Shown: positions 45,836 to 55,604, counted from the stretch's first letter. The stretch: 64,000 nt of DNA from UBA2357 sp041916775 (GCA_041916775.1 JAYRYZ010000023.1:1-64000); one strand, 5' to 3'. Notes: generated by a model from the letters alone, not told the origin. Program-made: numbers and translations.

Positions 45836-46800
45836 TGCACGACCGGTCCGATACCGTCCCCGATCATCTGCACCGCCTTCTGCGGCACCTCGCCGAGCAC
45901 GGTGACAAGGTGCTCACCAAGCTTGCGCTTGTAGATATTGATCGGCCCGCTCGCCAGGGCACCGATGCCCTCGCGCACCCCGGTCGGATCGGCCGGCTCG
46001 ATGAATACCGAAACCGCAGCGAGCCCGTCGGTGAACACCATGTGCAGGACCTCTCCGTGTTCTCGCCCGAGTTGCCGCACGACCATCGACTTGAGCACAT
46101 ATCCGGGCACGGCGGACTGCAGCGCCCAGCCCCCACGTCCATCGACCGGCGTGCCGCGGGCGTTGACCTCCCGCCAGGACTCACTCATCTCGTAGCGCGG
46201 TTTCAGGGCATCCGGCTCGATCTCGCCGCCGATACGCACGTCGCCAAAGGTGAACTGTTCGATGACCTCCCCACGCTCGTCCACCATGCGGGCCTTCAGC
46301 AACAAACCGCTCTCTGCATCGGCCCACAGCGTATGCCCGTAGCGCAACCCGTCACGCGGCACCAGATGAATGACTTGCGCATCCTTACCGGCAACTCTCG
46401 CGAGCTCACCCATGCTCACCTGGTAGTTCTCGACCACGGTCGCATATGCACTCGGCAGTCGCGCGGGAAAGGCCCTGCGCCCGCCGGCTTCATCGACGAT
46501 CACCATCTTCTGATCGGGAAGCACGCAGCGCACCTCTCCATTGCTGCGAATCACCTCGCGTGGACTGCCATCCAGCACCTCGAGCCGCTCCTGAGCACCA
46601 TGTTGATCCACCCTGTGCACGATTCGAGAGGTCTCGAACTCGCGGCCGGACTGATAGGTGAAGGTACCGACGTAATTGAGCCCCTGTCCGGCTGTCGCGA
46701 TTCGTCCAAGCCACTCGATCGGGTCCTGTGTCGCAAATGCTTGAATCGACGTCAGCCCGCCGGTGGCAAGCACCGCAAGCGCGACCAGGATGCGCTTCAT
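45832..46800 (-). CDS. rseB: Sigma-E regulatory protein RseB/MucB
   Basis: Predicted 322 residues with a signal peptide (1-23), an N-terminal lipoprotein-localisation-like domain (NYVGTFTYQSGREFETSRIVHRVD) and a C-terminal domain. Periplasmic protein that binds RseA and shields it from proteolysis. Its start overlaps the rseA stop (TGATG). Confidence 0.93.
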   Translation of the reverse strand: MKRILVALAVLATGGLTSIQAFATQDPIEWLGRIATAGQGLNYVGTFTYQSGREFETSRIVHRVDQHGAQERLEVLDGSPREVIRSNGEVRCVLPDQKMVIVDEAGGRRAFPARLPSAYATVVENYQVSMGELARVAGKDAQVIHLVPRDGLRYGHTLWADAESGLLLKARMVDERGEVIEQFTFGDVRIGGEIEPDALKPRYEMSESWREVNARGTPVDGRGGWALQSAVPGYVLKSMVVRQLGREHGEVLHMVFTDGLAAVSVFIEPADPTGVREGIGALASGPINIYKRKLGEHLVTVLGEVPQKAVQMIGDGIGPVVQ

Positions 46801-47336
46801 CAACGCGCTTCTCCCTGCGGAGCAGAAACCGTGCGCACGTACTGGATTGCACCGGGTAGCGGACCACCACCGTTCATCGCCTGATGTACGAATACGTACT
46901 CGCGGTGCCCGTCGCCCGAAACGGCAGACACGACGGGTTGAGACTGCAGCGCGACCGCCTCGACCCGGGTACCGCCGACGCCAGCCATCGATACACCGCC
47001 CGACGGCTGGGACGAAAGGGTGTGCGCCACCCATCCGACCGCGAGGACGCCCATCACAGAAGCCGCAAGCGGAAGCAGGTTACGCAGGATGCCCTGCCTT
47101 CCCTGGCTGCGCACATGAACCGGTGCGAGCACGACAGGCTCGTCTTCGAGGCCCGCCATGACCCTGGCGGTAAAGTCCTGCGAACCGGCGTGCTCACCCC
47201 GCAACGCGTCGCCGATCAGGCAGTAATCATCCCATTTGGCAGCGAGCTTCGGATCGCGGCGGATGCTGTCGAGCACCTGCGCACTTGCATGTTGATCGAG
47301 GTCGCCATCGAAGAATGCAGACATTCCATCTTTCAT
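46800..47336 (-). CDS. rseA: Anti-sigma-E factor RseA/MucA
   Basis: Predicted 178 residues from the ATG at 47336, which has AGGTG 6 nt upstream, overlapping the rpoE end; a GTG at 47345 is less likely. The N-terminal cytosolic part (SAFFDGDLDQHASAQVLDSI) binds sigma-E; one membrane helix lies at about 88-105; the rest is periplasmic. It should be cleaved under envelope stress. Confidence 0.9.
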   Translation of the reverse strand: MKDGMSAFFDGDLDQHASAQVLDSIRRDPKLAAKWDDYCLIGDALRGEHAGSQDFTARVMAGLEDEPVVLAPVHVRSQGRQGILRNLLPLAASVMGVLAVGWVAHTLSSQPSGGVSMAGVGGTRVEAVALQSQPVVSAVSGDGHREYVFVHQAMNGGGPLPGAIQYVRTVSAPQGEAR

Positions 47337-47345
47337 GAGTGACAC

Positions 47346-47945
47346 CTACCAGCGTTTGTCAGGGGCCGTATCGAGCAGCGGCCGCAGTTTCTCGGAAATT
47401 GCCTCTCGCGCACGGAAGATCCGCGAACGCACCGTACCGATCGGACAATCCATGATGTTGGCGATCTCTTCATAGCTGAGCCCCTCCAGTTCTCGAAGCA
47501 TGATCGCGGTTCTCAGCTCCTCCGGGAGCGCCTGCATCGCCTCCTCGACGACCTCGCCAATCTGTCGGGTCATCATCAGCCGCTCTGGCGTGTTGATGTC
47601 CCGCAGTTGGTCACCATCGTCGAATGCCTCGGCCTCCTCGGCATCGAAACTGGTCGTCGTCGGCGCGCGCCGACCTTGTGAGACCAGGTAGTTCTTTGCC
47701 GTGTTGATCCCGATACGATAGAGCCATGTATAGAAAGCACTGTCGCCACGGAACGAATTCAGGGCACGGTATGCCTTGATGAAGGTCTCCTGAGCGACAT
47801 CCTCGACTTCGGCCGGGTCGCGAATCAGCCGAGAAAGCAGTCTTTGCAGCTTGCGCTGGTATTTGGATACCAGCAAACCGAAAGCCTGCTTGTCACCGCG
47901 CTGAACACGCTCGACAAGTTGCTGATCAACCTCGCGATCGCTCAT
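47346..47945 (-). CDS. rpoE: RNA polymerase sigma-E factor
   Basis: Predicted 199-residue ECF sigma factor. Region 2 (YQRKLQRLLSRLIRDPAEVEDVAQETFIKAYRAL segment, split around the DVAQETF motif) and region 4 (LRELEGLSYEEIANIMDCPIGTVRSR) are complete. It controls the envelope-stress regulon. First gene of a long minus-strand run. Confidence 0.96.
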   Translation of the reverse strand: MSDREVDQQLVERVQRGDKQAFGLLVSKYQRKLQRLLSRLIRDPAEVEDVAQETFIKAYRALNSFRGDSAFYTWLYRIGINTAKNYLVSQGRRAPTTTSFDAEEAEAFDDGDQLRDINTPERLMMTRQIGEVVEEAMQALPEELRTAIMLRELEGLSYEEIANIMDCPIGTVRSRIFRAREAISEKLRPLLDTAPDKRW

Positions 47946-47983
47946 GAATTGGATGGATCTCTGTAATGGGCAAAAACCGCGCC

Positions 47984-48012
47984 AGTATAGCGATCACCCG
48001 AACGGTCGGCAA
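47984..48012 (-). promoter_or_regulatory. Sigma-70 promoter of rpoE
   Basis: Minus strand TTGCCG (48007-48012), 17-bp spacer and TATACT (47984-47989). A weaker sigma-E-like pair (TGAACTA and TCTAA, spacer about 18) lies further upstream and could give autoregulation. Confidence 0.6.
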
Positions 48013-48152
48013 AGCCGAAGTCGCAGTTAGAGACAGGGCGTCGTTGGAATAGTTCAGATCGCGACAGGGTAGTGACAGCCAAGAATACCCGCGCCACCCG
48101 CGCGTCACGCAGGTCGGGCAGGTGTCGCCATGATATAGTCGGCGAAAAAGAG

Positions 48153-48160
48153 CCCCCCCC
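48153..48160 (+). other. C8 homopolymer upstream of nadB
   Basis: A run of eight C residues lies 50 bp before the conserved start of NadB, downstream of a possible -10 (TATAGT, 48134-48139). It could affect promoter or leader spacing by slippage. Confidence 0.4.
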
Positions 48161-48209
48161 TCTCGACCACGGCGCAGTCATTGCGGCCGAATCACTCCAG
48201 ACGACGATC

Positions 48210-49805
48210 TTGTTGAACGAATTCGACGTACTCATCCTGGGTAGCGGCACAGCCGGACAATCGATGGCGCTGCGCCTCGCCGACAAGTTGCGGGTCGCAA
48301 TCGTGACCAAGCGCAGCCTCGCCGACAGCGCCAGCGCCTGGGCACAGGGCGGCATCGCGGCGGTACTTGACACCACCGACAGCGTAGAGGCACACATCCA
48401 GGATACCCACATCGCGGGAGCGGGCCTGTGTGACCCGGCGGCAACCCGCTTTGTCGTGGAAAACGGACGCCGTGCGATCGAATGGCTGATTGACCGCGGC
48501 GTGCCCTTTACCCGCGAAGCCGACTCCGAGATGGGCTTCCACCTCACGCGTGAAGGTGGCCACTCGCATCGCCGTATCATCCACGCGGCGGATGCCACGG
48601 GTGCTGCGGTACAGGCCACGCTTACGGATCAGGTGTTGCAGCATCCGAACATCACGGTGTTCGAGAACCATATCGCGGTTGATCTCCTGATCGGAGAGAA
48701 GCTCGGACTAGCCGCGGCCGGATGTCACGGTGCCTACGTGCTGGATATCGCCGGCGACCGTGTCGTGACGATTGCGGCGCGCCATACCGTGATCGCCACT
48801 GGCGGTGCAGGCAAGGTATACCTCTTCACGACGAACCCGGATGTCGCCACCGGCGATGGCATCGCGATGGCCTGGCGTGCGGGGTGCAGAATCGCGAACA
48901 TGGAGTTCATCCAGTTCCACCCCACCTGCCTTTATCACCCACAGGCCAAATCCTTCCTCATCAGTGAGGCAGTACGGGGCGAAGGCGGGCTGCTCAAGCT
49001 GCCGGACGGCACCCGTTTCATGCCTGAGCACGACGCACGGGCCGAGCTCGCACCGCGCGACGTCGTCGCACGCGCGATCGACTTCGAGATGAAGAAGCAC
49101 GGCCTGGACTGCGTCTATCTCGACATCAGCCACAAACCCGCAGAATGGCTGCGCGGCCACTTTCCCAACATCCACGCACGCTGCCTGGAACTGGGTATCG
49201 ACATCACGCGCGAAGCGATTCCGGTCGTGCCTGCGGCACACTATACATGCGGCGGCATCGTCACCGACCTTGCGGCGCGCACCGATGTAGCCAACCTTTA
49301 CTGCGTGGGCGAATCCTCCTGTACCGGGCTGCACGGCGCCAACCGGCTGGCGAGCAATTCGCTGCTGGAGTGCCTGGTTTTCGGCGAAGCGGCCGCGCGC
49401 GACATCTTTGCGGCCCCGCGCCACGACATCCCCGCACTGCCCGAGTGGGACGAGAGCCGCGTCACGGACGCCGACGAGGAGGTGGTGATCTCGCACAACT
49501 GGGCCGAACTGCGTCGTTGCATGTGGGACTACGTGGGCATCGTGCGCACCACCAAGCGCCTGCAACGTGCCCAGCACCGCATCCGGCTGCTGACCCGCGA
49601 GATACACGAGTTCTACTCGAATTTCCGCGTCAGCAACGACCTCATCGAGCTGCGCAACCTTGTGGCCACCGCCGATCTGATCGTTCGCTGCGCCTTGCGC
49701 CGCTCGGAGAGCCGCGGCTTGCATTACTCGCGAGACTATCCCGACCTGCAAGCGCGCGCGCGCGACACCATCATTCGCCCGGCGAAGTCCCGCCCGTCTC
49801 GCTGA
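48210..49805 (+). CDS. nadB: L-aspartate oxidase
   Basis: Predicted 531 residues from a TTG at 48210 (or 48213); no ATG lies near the conserved N-terminus and no good ribosome-binding site is visible. It oxidises L-aspartate to iminoaspartate, the first step of NAD synthesis. FAD-binding DVLILGSGTAGQSMAL, the succinate dehydrogenase-like catalytic regions GGHSHRRIIHAADATG and ANLYCVGESSCTGLHG, and the helical C-terminus are present. No nadA or nadC adjoins it. Confidence 0.93.
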   Translation: MLNEFDVLILGSGTAGQSMALRLADKLRVAIVTKRSLADSASAWAQGGIAAVLDTTDSVEAHIQDTHIAGAGLCDPAATRFVVENGRRAIEWLIDRGVPFTREADSEMGFHLTREGGHSHRRIIHAADATGAAVQATLTDQVLQHPNITVFENHIAVDLLIGEKLGLAAAGCHGAYVLDIAGDRVVTIAARHTVIATGGAGKVYLFTTNPDVATGDGIAMAWRAGCRIANMEFIQFHPTCLYHPQAKSFLISEAVRGEGGLLKLPDGTRFMPEHDARAELAPRDVVARAIDFEMKKHGLDCVYLDISHKPAEWLRGHFPNIHARCLELGIDITREAIPVVPAAHYTCGGIVTDLAARTDVANLYCVGESSCTGLHGANRLASNSLLECLVFGEAAARDIFAAPRHDIPALPEWDESRVTDADEEVVISHNWAELRRCMWDYVGIVRTTKRLQRAQHRIRLLTREIHEFYSNFRVSNDLIELRNLVATADLIVRCALRRSESRGLHYSRDYPDLQARARDTIIRPAKSRPSR

Positions 49806-50247
49806 CCCCCTCCTCCGGCGGACGTACTTTGTGGCGTACCCAGACCCTCAGGGCGCGCCAGTCGTCAGCGGACATCTGGTCGGAGAGGAGCATCAGCACG
49901 CCTCCACGACCTGCTGGGACATCCGCCGCCAGTCCGCCCCGGTTTGCGGCGCGAAGCCACACCGCCCAGCCGAAATCGGTGACGCCCACGACCAGAGCAT
50001 GTGCCGCGGATGCGTCACCCCAGCGACAAGTGCCATCATCGGCCAGTATCAGCGTGCGACCGTGATGCGCAGCCTGCAGAAGCACCACCCGGACGCACCC
50101 CATACACGCAACTGCAAGGATGACTACATGCGCCGGCCAAGCGTCTGACGCGACAAATCCCGCAATGCAGGAGGCGATGCCGAGCAGCGCCACGAGCGCC
50201 ACAAGCCGCCGCGAAAAGGAAAGGCGCACCGCGTGCGGATACCGCAT
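49771..50247 (-). CDS. YgfX-like membrane protein
   Basis: Predicted 158 residues. Two hydrophobic helices (about 14-34 and 40-57) precede a small soluble domain with DDGTCRWGD and DDWRALRVWVRH, the pattern of the YgfX (CptA-like) family. Its C-terminal end overlaps nadB antisense by 35 bp. In E. coli YgfX is linked to inhibition of division proteins together with SdhE; no sdhE-like gene is adjacent here. Confidence 0.7.
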   Translation of the reverse strand: MRYPHAVRLSFSRRLVALVALLGIASCIAGFVASDAWPAHVVILAVACMGCVRVVLLQAAHHGRTLILADDGTCRWGDASAAHALVVGVTDFGWAVWLRAANRGGLAADVPAGRGGVLMLLSDQMSADDWRALRVWVRHKVRPPEEGVSETGGTSPGE

Positions 50248-50283
50248 CGCTGGTGCGCCCTGTACAGCCGGCCTACGGACGGA

Positions 50284-51519
50284 TCAAACGCGCTTGAATA
50301 CCAGCGTGCCGTTCGTCCCTCCAAAGCCGAAGTTGTTCTTCATCGCGTATTCGATCTTCATGTCTCGAGCGATGTTTGCGCAGTAGTCCAGATCACACTC
50401 CGGATCCTGCTCGAAGATGTTGATCGTGGGCGGCGAGACCTGATGATGGATCGCCAGCGCCGTAAACACGGATTCCACGCCGCCTGCACCGCCGAGAAGG
50501 TGCCCGGTCATCGACTTGGTGGAGTTCACCACCAATTTCTTAGCGACATCCTCGCCCACAGCGAGCTTGATCGCATCGGTCTCGTTCTTGTCGCCCAGGG
50601 GCGTCGACGTACCGTGCGCGTTCAGGTACTGCAACTGGTCCGGGTTGATACCGGCGTTGCGCATCGCATTCACCATGCTGCGGCGCGGCCCGTCGGTGTC
50701 CGGTGCGGTCATGTGGAAGGCATCGCCGCTCATGCCGAACCCGGCCACCTCGGCGTAGATCTTTGCGCCACGACGTACTGCATGCTCGTACTCCTCGAGC
50801 ACCAATACACCAGCGCCCTCACCGAGCACAAAGCCGTCACGCCCCTTGTCCCATGGACGGCTGGCTGTCGCCGGATCGTCGTTGCGGGTGGAGAGCGCCT
50901 TGGCCGACGCAAAACCACCGATCGCGAGATGCGTCACGGTGGATTCCGCTCCGCCACACACCATCACATCGGCGTCGCCATACTCGATCGTGCGCGCACT
51001 CATCCCGATTGCGTGCAGGCCGGTGGTACAGGCAGTGACCACGGCAAGGTTCGGCCCCTTCAGGCCGAACATGATCGACAGGTTGCCCGCGATCATGTTG
51101 ATGATGGTGCCGGGGATGAAGAAGGGCGAGATCTTGCGCGCACCCGCACGCAGGAAATCGTCGTGGGTGCTTTCGATCATCGGCAATCCGCCGATACCGG
51201 AGCCGATATTCACCCCGATGCGCTCCGCGTTGGCCTCGGACACCTCGATGCCGGAATCGCGAATCGCCTGGATGCCGGCTGCGATCCCGTAATGGATGAA
51301 CACATCCATGCGGCGCGCGTCCTTTGCGGAAAGATAGCTGCCGACATCGAAGCCCTTCACCTCCCCCGCAATCCTGACGGGGAAGCTGCTGGCATCGAAT
51401 CGGGTGATTTCACCGATCCCGGAGCGCCCATTGACAATGTTGTCCCAAGCTTCCGGAATAGTGTTCCCGACCGGGGAGATGATCCCCATGCCGGTAATGA
51501 CGACTCTGCGACGGGTCAA
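50284..51519 (-). CDS. fabF: 3-oxoacyl-ACP synthase II
   Basis: Predicted 411 residues from a TTG start with GGAGC upstream. Catalytic Cys in VVTACTTGLHAIG and His residues in NAHGTSTPLGD and KSMTGHLLGGAGG. Chain-elongating condensing enzyme of fatty-acid synthesis. Last gene of the fab cluster, after acpP. Confidence 0.96.
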   Translation of the reverse strand: MTRRRVVITGMGIISPVGNTIPEAWDNIVNGRSGIGEITRFDASSFPVRIAGEVKGFDVGSYLSAKDARRMDVFIHYGIAAGIQAIRDSGIEVSEANAERIGVNIGSGIGGLPMIESTHDDFLRAGARKISPFFIPGTIINMIAGNLSIMFGLKGPNLAVVTACTTGLHAIGMSARTIEYGDADVMVCGGAESTVTHLAIGGFASAKALSTRNDDPATASRPWDKGRDGFVLGEGAGVLVLEEYEHAVRRGAKIYAEVAGFGMSGDAFHMTAPDTDGPRRSMVNAMRNAGINPDQLQYLNAHGTSTPLGDKNETDAIKLAVGEDVAKKLVVNSTKSMTGHLLGGAGGVESVFTALAIHHQVSPPTINIFEQDPECDLDYCANIARDMKIEYAMKNNFGFGGTNGTLVFKRV

Positions 51520-51552
51520 TGTTCGCTCCGGTTGATTTCGGTTCCTGACCGC

Positions 51553-51792
51553 TTACTTCTTGAGGTGCGCCGACACGTAGTCGATCGCCTGCTGCACGTT
51601 GGTGATCTTCTCGGCTTCCTCGTCCGGAATCTCGCACTCGAATTCTTCTTCGAGAGCCATGACCAGCTCGACGGTGTCGAGCGAATCCGCGCCCAGATCA
51701 TCGACGAACGAAGAGTCGTTCTTGATCTCCGATTCGTTCACGCCAAGCTGCTCAGCGACGATTTTCTTGACGCGTTGTTCGATGTTCTCCAT
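51553..51792 (-). CDS. acpP: Acyl carrier protein
   Basis: Predicted 79 acidic residues with the phosphopantetheine Ser in DLGADSLDTVELVMALEEEF. AAGGAG precedes the ATG. Carrier of growing acyl chains; modified by the AcpS encoded in this window. Confidence 0.97.
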   Translation of the reverse strand: MENIEQRVKKIVAEQLGVNESEIKNDSSFVDDLGADSLDTVELVMALEEEFECEIPDEEAEKITNVQQAIDYVSAHLKK

Positions 51793-51845
51793 GGAGAAAC
51801 TCCTTCCCTGAAAATAGAGCGTTGAATAAAAAGCCGGCGTATTCT

Positions 51846-51880
51846 ACCAAAAACCCCGTCCGGCGCTATCTCGGCGACGG
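51846..51880 (-). terminator. Possible terminator after fabG
   Basis: Minus strand 5-bp stem (51876-51880 with 51856-51860) followed by GGTTTTT. It partly separates fabG from acpP. An extended -10 (TGGTAGAAT) lies just beyond it and may give acpP its own promoter. Confidence 0.4.
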
Positions 51881-51881
51881 A

Positions 51882-52631
51882 CTATGCCATGTACATGCCG
51901 CCATTGACGTGCAGGGTGGTGCCCGTCACGTACGCTGCGGCGGGCGAGGCGAGGAACAGTACCGCGGCGGCAATCTCGTCCGGCTGCCCGAGGCGGCCGA
52001 GCGCGATCTGCCCCGTGAGTGCCTCGCGCGCAGCCTCGGGCAGCGCCCGGGTCATGTCGGTATCGATGAAGCCGGGTGCAACACAATTCACCGTGATGTT
52101 GCGGCTGCCGAGTTCGCGCGCCAGCGCGCGACTCATGCCCGCCACCCCTGCTTTCGCAGCGGCGTAATTGGCCTGCCCCGGGTTACCGGAACTGCCAACC
52201 ACCGAGGTGATGTTGATGATGCGGCCGGCGCGTGCCTTCATCATGCCGCGCATCACCAACTTGGACATGCGGAACACGGCCTTCAGGTTGGTGTCGATGA
52301 CCGCATCCCACTCGTCGTCCTTCATCCGCATCGCGATGTTGTCACGCGTGATGCCGGCGTTATTCACGAGGATGCCGACCGTGCCGAAGCGCTTCTCGAT
52401 CTCGCCGAGCGCTGCCTCGCAGGCAGCCTGGTCGGTGACGTTCAGGGCAATGCCCGCGCCCCGGATGCCCTCTGCAGCCAGCGCCGCATCGATCTCGGCG
52501 GCGCCACTGGCTGAAGTCGCAGAACCGACCACCACCGCACCCGCCTTGCCGAGCGCAACCGCGATCGCCCTGCCGATACCGCGCGAGGCGCCTGTCACGA
52601 GCGCAACCTGACCTTCAAGCGAAAAATTCAT
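51882..52631 (-). CDS. fabG: 3-oxoacyl-ACP reductase
   Basis: Predicted 249-residue SDR: GASRGIGRAIA nucleotide site, catalytic Ser in SVVGSSGNPGQ and Tyr-x3-Lys in YAAAKAG. NADPH-dependent reduction in the elongation cycle. Four bases after fabD. Confidence 0.97.
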   Translation of the reverse strand: MNFSLEGQVALVTGASRGIGRAIAVALGKAGAVVVGSATSASGAAEIDAALAAEGIRGAGIALNVTDQAACEAALGEIEKRFGTVGILVNNAGITRDNIAMRMKDDEWDAVIDTNLKAVFRMSKLVMRGMMKARAGRIINITSVVGSSGNPGQANYAAAKAGVAGMSRALARELGSRNITVNCVAPGFIDTDMTRALPEAAREALTGQIALGRLGQPDEIAAAVLFLASPAAAYVTGTTLHVNGGMYMA

Positions 52632-52635
52632 CTCT

Positions 52636-53565
52636 TCACCTCGTCGCCTGGATCGCATCGGAGAGGCTCGCTGCGTCGTGCAACGCGCCACCACCCACAT
52701 CCTTCGCGATCCGCTTGTTCATCCCGGCGAGCACTTTGCCGGGACCACATTCATGGATGGCGGTGACACCGCGCGCAGCCATCGCCTCGATCGTCTCGAT
52801 CCAGCGCACCGGCGAGAAGGCCTGGCGCACCAAGGCATCACGCACGCCGTCTGCACTGTCGCAAACCGCCACGTCGACGTTGTTGAGCACCGGAATCGCC
52901 GGCACCTGCACCGCCACGCTGGCGAGGCGCTCGCGCAGGCGCTCGGCTGCGGGCTTCATCAACGCACAATGGAATGGGGCCGACACCGGCAACAGCATCG
53001 CGCGCTTGGCGCCACGCGCCTTCGCCGCCTCGATCGCCCGCTCCACCGCTGCCTTCGCGCCGGCAATCACGATCTGGCCCGGTGCGTTCAGGTTCGCCGC
53101 CTCGACGACCTCGCCCTGCGAGGCCTCTGCACACGCCTCGCGCACCGCATCGACCTCCAGCCCGAGCAAGGCTGCCATTGCGCCCTCGCCCGCCGGCACC
53201 GCCTCCTGCATTGCCGCGGCGCGGAAGCGCACCAGCGGCACCGCATCGGCAAACGCGATCGCCCCCGACGCAACCAGCGCCGAGTACTCGCCCAGACTGT
53301 GTCCCGCAAGCAGCGCCGGCGCCGCCCCACCCTGCGCACACCAGGCACGATAAACCGCCACGCCAGCGGTGAGCATCAGCGGCTGGGTGTTGACCGTAAG
53401 CGCAAGGCGTTCGGCAGGCCCTTCACAAACCATCTGCCAGAGATCCTCTCCGAGCGCGTCGGACGCCTCCGCGAAGGTGGCGCGGATCACCGGGTCGTCG
53501 CCGTAGGCTGCCATCATCCCGACCGACTGCGAACCCTGACCAGGGAAAACAAGCGCAAAACTCAT
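52636..53565 (-). CDS. fabD: Malonyl CoA-ACP transacylase
   Basis: Predicted 309 residues. FPGQGSQSVGM start, catalytic Ser in GHSLGEYSAL and His in VSAPFHCALM. Transfers malonyl groups to ACP. The start at 53565 matches the family N-terminus. Confidence 0.96.
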   Translation of the reverse strand: MSFALVFPGQGSQSVGMMAAYGDDPVIRATFAEASDALGEDLWQMVCEGPAERLALTVNTQPLMLTAGVAVYRAWCAQGGAAPALLAGHSLGEYSALVASGAIAFADAVPLVRFRAAAMQEAVPAGEGAMAALLGLEVDAVREACAEASQGEVVEAANLNAPGQIVIAGAKAAVERAIEAAKARGAKRAMLLPVSAPFHCALMKPAAERLRERLASVAVQVPAIPVLNNVDVAVCDSADGVRDALVRQAFSPVRWIETIEAMAARGVTAIHECGPGKVLAGMNKRIAKDVGGGALHDAASLSDAIQATR

Positions 53566-53578
53566 GATCTTCGATTCC

Positions 53579-54544
53579 TCAGAATTGGAGCAGCACTGCG
53601 CCCCAGGTGAAACCGCCACCTACACCTTCGAGAACGAGCCGTTGCCCGGGCTTCACTCGTCCGTCGCGCACCGCGAGGTCGAGCGCAAGCGGAATCGACG
53701 CCGCCGAAGTGTTACCGTGCAGATCCACGGTGGTGATGACGCGTTCGCCCGGCACCCCGAGCCGCTTCGCCGTGGATTGCAGGATGCGCACATTGGCCTG
53801 GTGGGGGATCAGCCAATCGACATCGGCGATGCCGAGTCCGGCGGCATCGAGCACCTCGTTGGCCACATCGGCAAGCACCTTCACCGCGAACTTGAACACC
53901 GCCTGGCCATCCATGCGCAGGAAGGGGTCGCCGGTGACCTTGCCCGAGGCCACGCCACCCGGCACACTCAGGATGCCATGATAGGAGCCGTCAGCGTGCA
54001 GGGCGCTGGCGAGGATGCCCGGTGTATCCGACGCCTCGAGCACGACAGCACCGGCGCCGTCGCCGAAGAGCACACAGGTGCCACGATCCGTCCAGTCCAG
54101 GATGCGCGAGAAGACCTCCGCCCCCACCACCAGCGCGCGCTTGTGGCTGCCCGAGCGAATGAACTTTTCGGCAACGGTGAGCCCGTAGATGAAGCCGCTG
54201 CACACCGCCTGCACGTCGAACGCCGGCGCCCCGTGGGTAATGCCCAGCTTGGCCTGCAGCAACGCAGCGGTGCTCGGAAAGATGTAGTCGGGGGTCGAAG
54301 TGGCAACGATCACCAGGTCGATGTCGGCCGGAACACACCCTGCAGCAGCCATCGCGCGCTGTGCCGCGGTACAGGCGAGATCGCTTGCACTCTGCCCGGT
54401 TTCGGCAAGGTGTCGGGTGCGGATGCCGGTACGCTCGACGATCCAGGCATCGGACGTGTCGATACCACGCGCCACGAGATCCTCGTTGGAGACGGGCGCG
54501 CCGGGCAGACAGCTACCGGTGCCGGTGATACGGGCGTGAATCAT
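53579..54544 (-). CDS. fabH: 3-oxoacyl-ACP synthase III
   Basis: Predicted 321 residues. Catalytic Cys in QAVCSGFIYGL, His in IPHQANVRI and Asn in LHGNTSAAS. Starts fatty-acid chains from acyl-CoA and malonyl-ACP. ATGA overlap with plsX. Confidence 0.96.
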   Translation of the reverse strand: MIHARITGTGSCLPGAPVSNEDLVARGIDTSDAWIVERTGIRTRHLAETGQSASDLACTAAQRAMAAAGCVPADIDLVIVATSTPDYIFPSTAALLQAKLGITHGAPAFDVQAVCSGFIYGLTVAEKFIRSGSHKRALVVGAEVFSRILDWTDRGTCVLFGDGAGAVVLEASDTPGILASALHADGSYHGILSVPGGVASGKVTGDPFLRMDGQAVFKFAVKVLADVANEVLDAAGLGIADVDWLIPHQANVRILQSTAKRLGVPGERVITTVDLHGNTSAASIPLALDLAVRDGRVKPGQRLVLEGVGGGFTWGAVLLQF

Positions 54545-55563
54545 GCTGCAGCTTCCTCCATCGCGGACATGCGGGAAGTGATCCGCTCAACCAGATTGTT
54601 CGCGGCAGCCTCGGCGGCGCGGTGGATCGCCTGCTCGAAGGCGAAGGCATCCGCCGAACCATGGCTCTTGATGACGACGCCGCGCAAGCCGACCAGGGCC
54701 GCGCCATTGTAGCGGCGGTGATCCACACGGCGCTTGAAGCGCCTCAACACCGGCAACGCGATGAGCGCCATCAGCTTGCTCAACGGCCCACGCCCGAACT
54801 CCTCGCGCAGCAGCCTGGACAACATTTGCACAAGCCCTTCGGAGGTCTTCAAGAGAACGTTGCCAACGAAGCCGTCACAGACGACGACATCGGTCGTTCC
54901 CTTGTAGATGTCGTCGCCCTCGACATTGCCTTGAAAGTTCAGCCCGCTGGCGCGCAGCAATTCAGCCGCCTGCTTGACGACGTCGTTACCCTTGATGTCC
55001 TCTGCACCGATGTTCAGCAGACCAACGCTCGGGCGGTCCACATGCTCGATCGACGCAAAGAGCATGGCGCCCATCACCCCGAACTGGAGCAAATGCTCGG
55101 GCGAACAATCGACGTTCGCCCCCAGGTCCAGCACCAGTGACTCACCCTTGACCGTCGGCAGGAACTGGGCGATCGCCGGTCGGTCGATGCCAGGGAGGGT
55201 CTTCAGCACGAAGCGCGAGATGGCCATCAGGGCGCCGGTATTGCCTGCGGAGACCGCTGCATCGGCACGACCGCTCTTGACCAGGTCGATCGCGACCCGC
55301 ATCGAGGAATCCTTTTTGCCACGCATCGCGCTCGCGGGCGCCTCGTCCATCTCCACCACCTCGGATGCGTGCTGAACGGTGACACGCCCACCATAGCGCG
55401 CACTCAGTGCATCGGCAGCCGAAGCGAGCGCCTCGGGCCGACCGACCAGCACCACGCTGGCATCCGGATGGTTCTTCAGGAATGTTTCCGCTGCAGGGAT
55501 GGTCACACGCGGGCCGTGATCGCCCCCCATGCAGTCAACCGCGACGGTGACAGGCTTGGTCAT
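54541..55563 (-). CDS. plsX: Phosphate acyltransferase PlsX
   Basis: Predicted 340 residues. DCMGGDHGP N-terminus and SAGNTGALM and DIKGNDVVKQA segments. Makes acyl-phosphate from acyl-ACP for phospholipid synthesis. Follows rpmF after a terminator-like hairpin. Confidence 0.95.
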   Translation of the reverse strand: MTKPVTVAVDCMGGDHGPRVTIPAAETFLKNHPDASVVLVGRPEALASAADALSARYGGRVTVQHASEVVEMDEAPASAMRGKKDSSMRVAIDLVKSGRADAAVSAGNTGALMAISRFVLKTLPGIDRPAIAQFLPTVKGESLVLDLGANVDCSPEHLLQFGVMGAMLFASIEHVDRPSVGLLNIGAEDIKGNDVVKQAAELLRASGLNFQGNVEGDDIYKGTTDVVVCDGFVGNVLLKTSEGLVQMLSRLLREEFGRGPLSKLMALIALPVLRRFKRRVDHRRYNGAALVGLRGVVIKSHGSADAFAFEQAIHRAAEAAANNLVERITSRMSAMEEAAA

Positions 55564-55604
55564 TGGAGATTCGGTCTGTGCGAGTGGACTCGGAGACTGC
55601 GGAC

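Noticed and set aside
48020..48055. Sigma-E autoregulatory promoter of rpoE
   Set aside because: The -35-like TGAACTA and -10-like TCTAA are about 18 bp apart, longer than usual, while a good sigma-70 promoter lies closer to the gene; kept only as a side remark.
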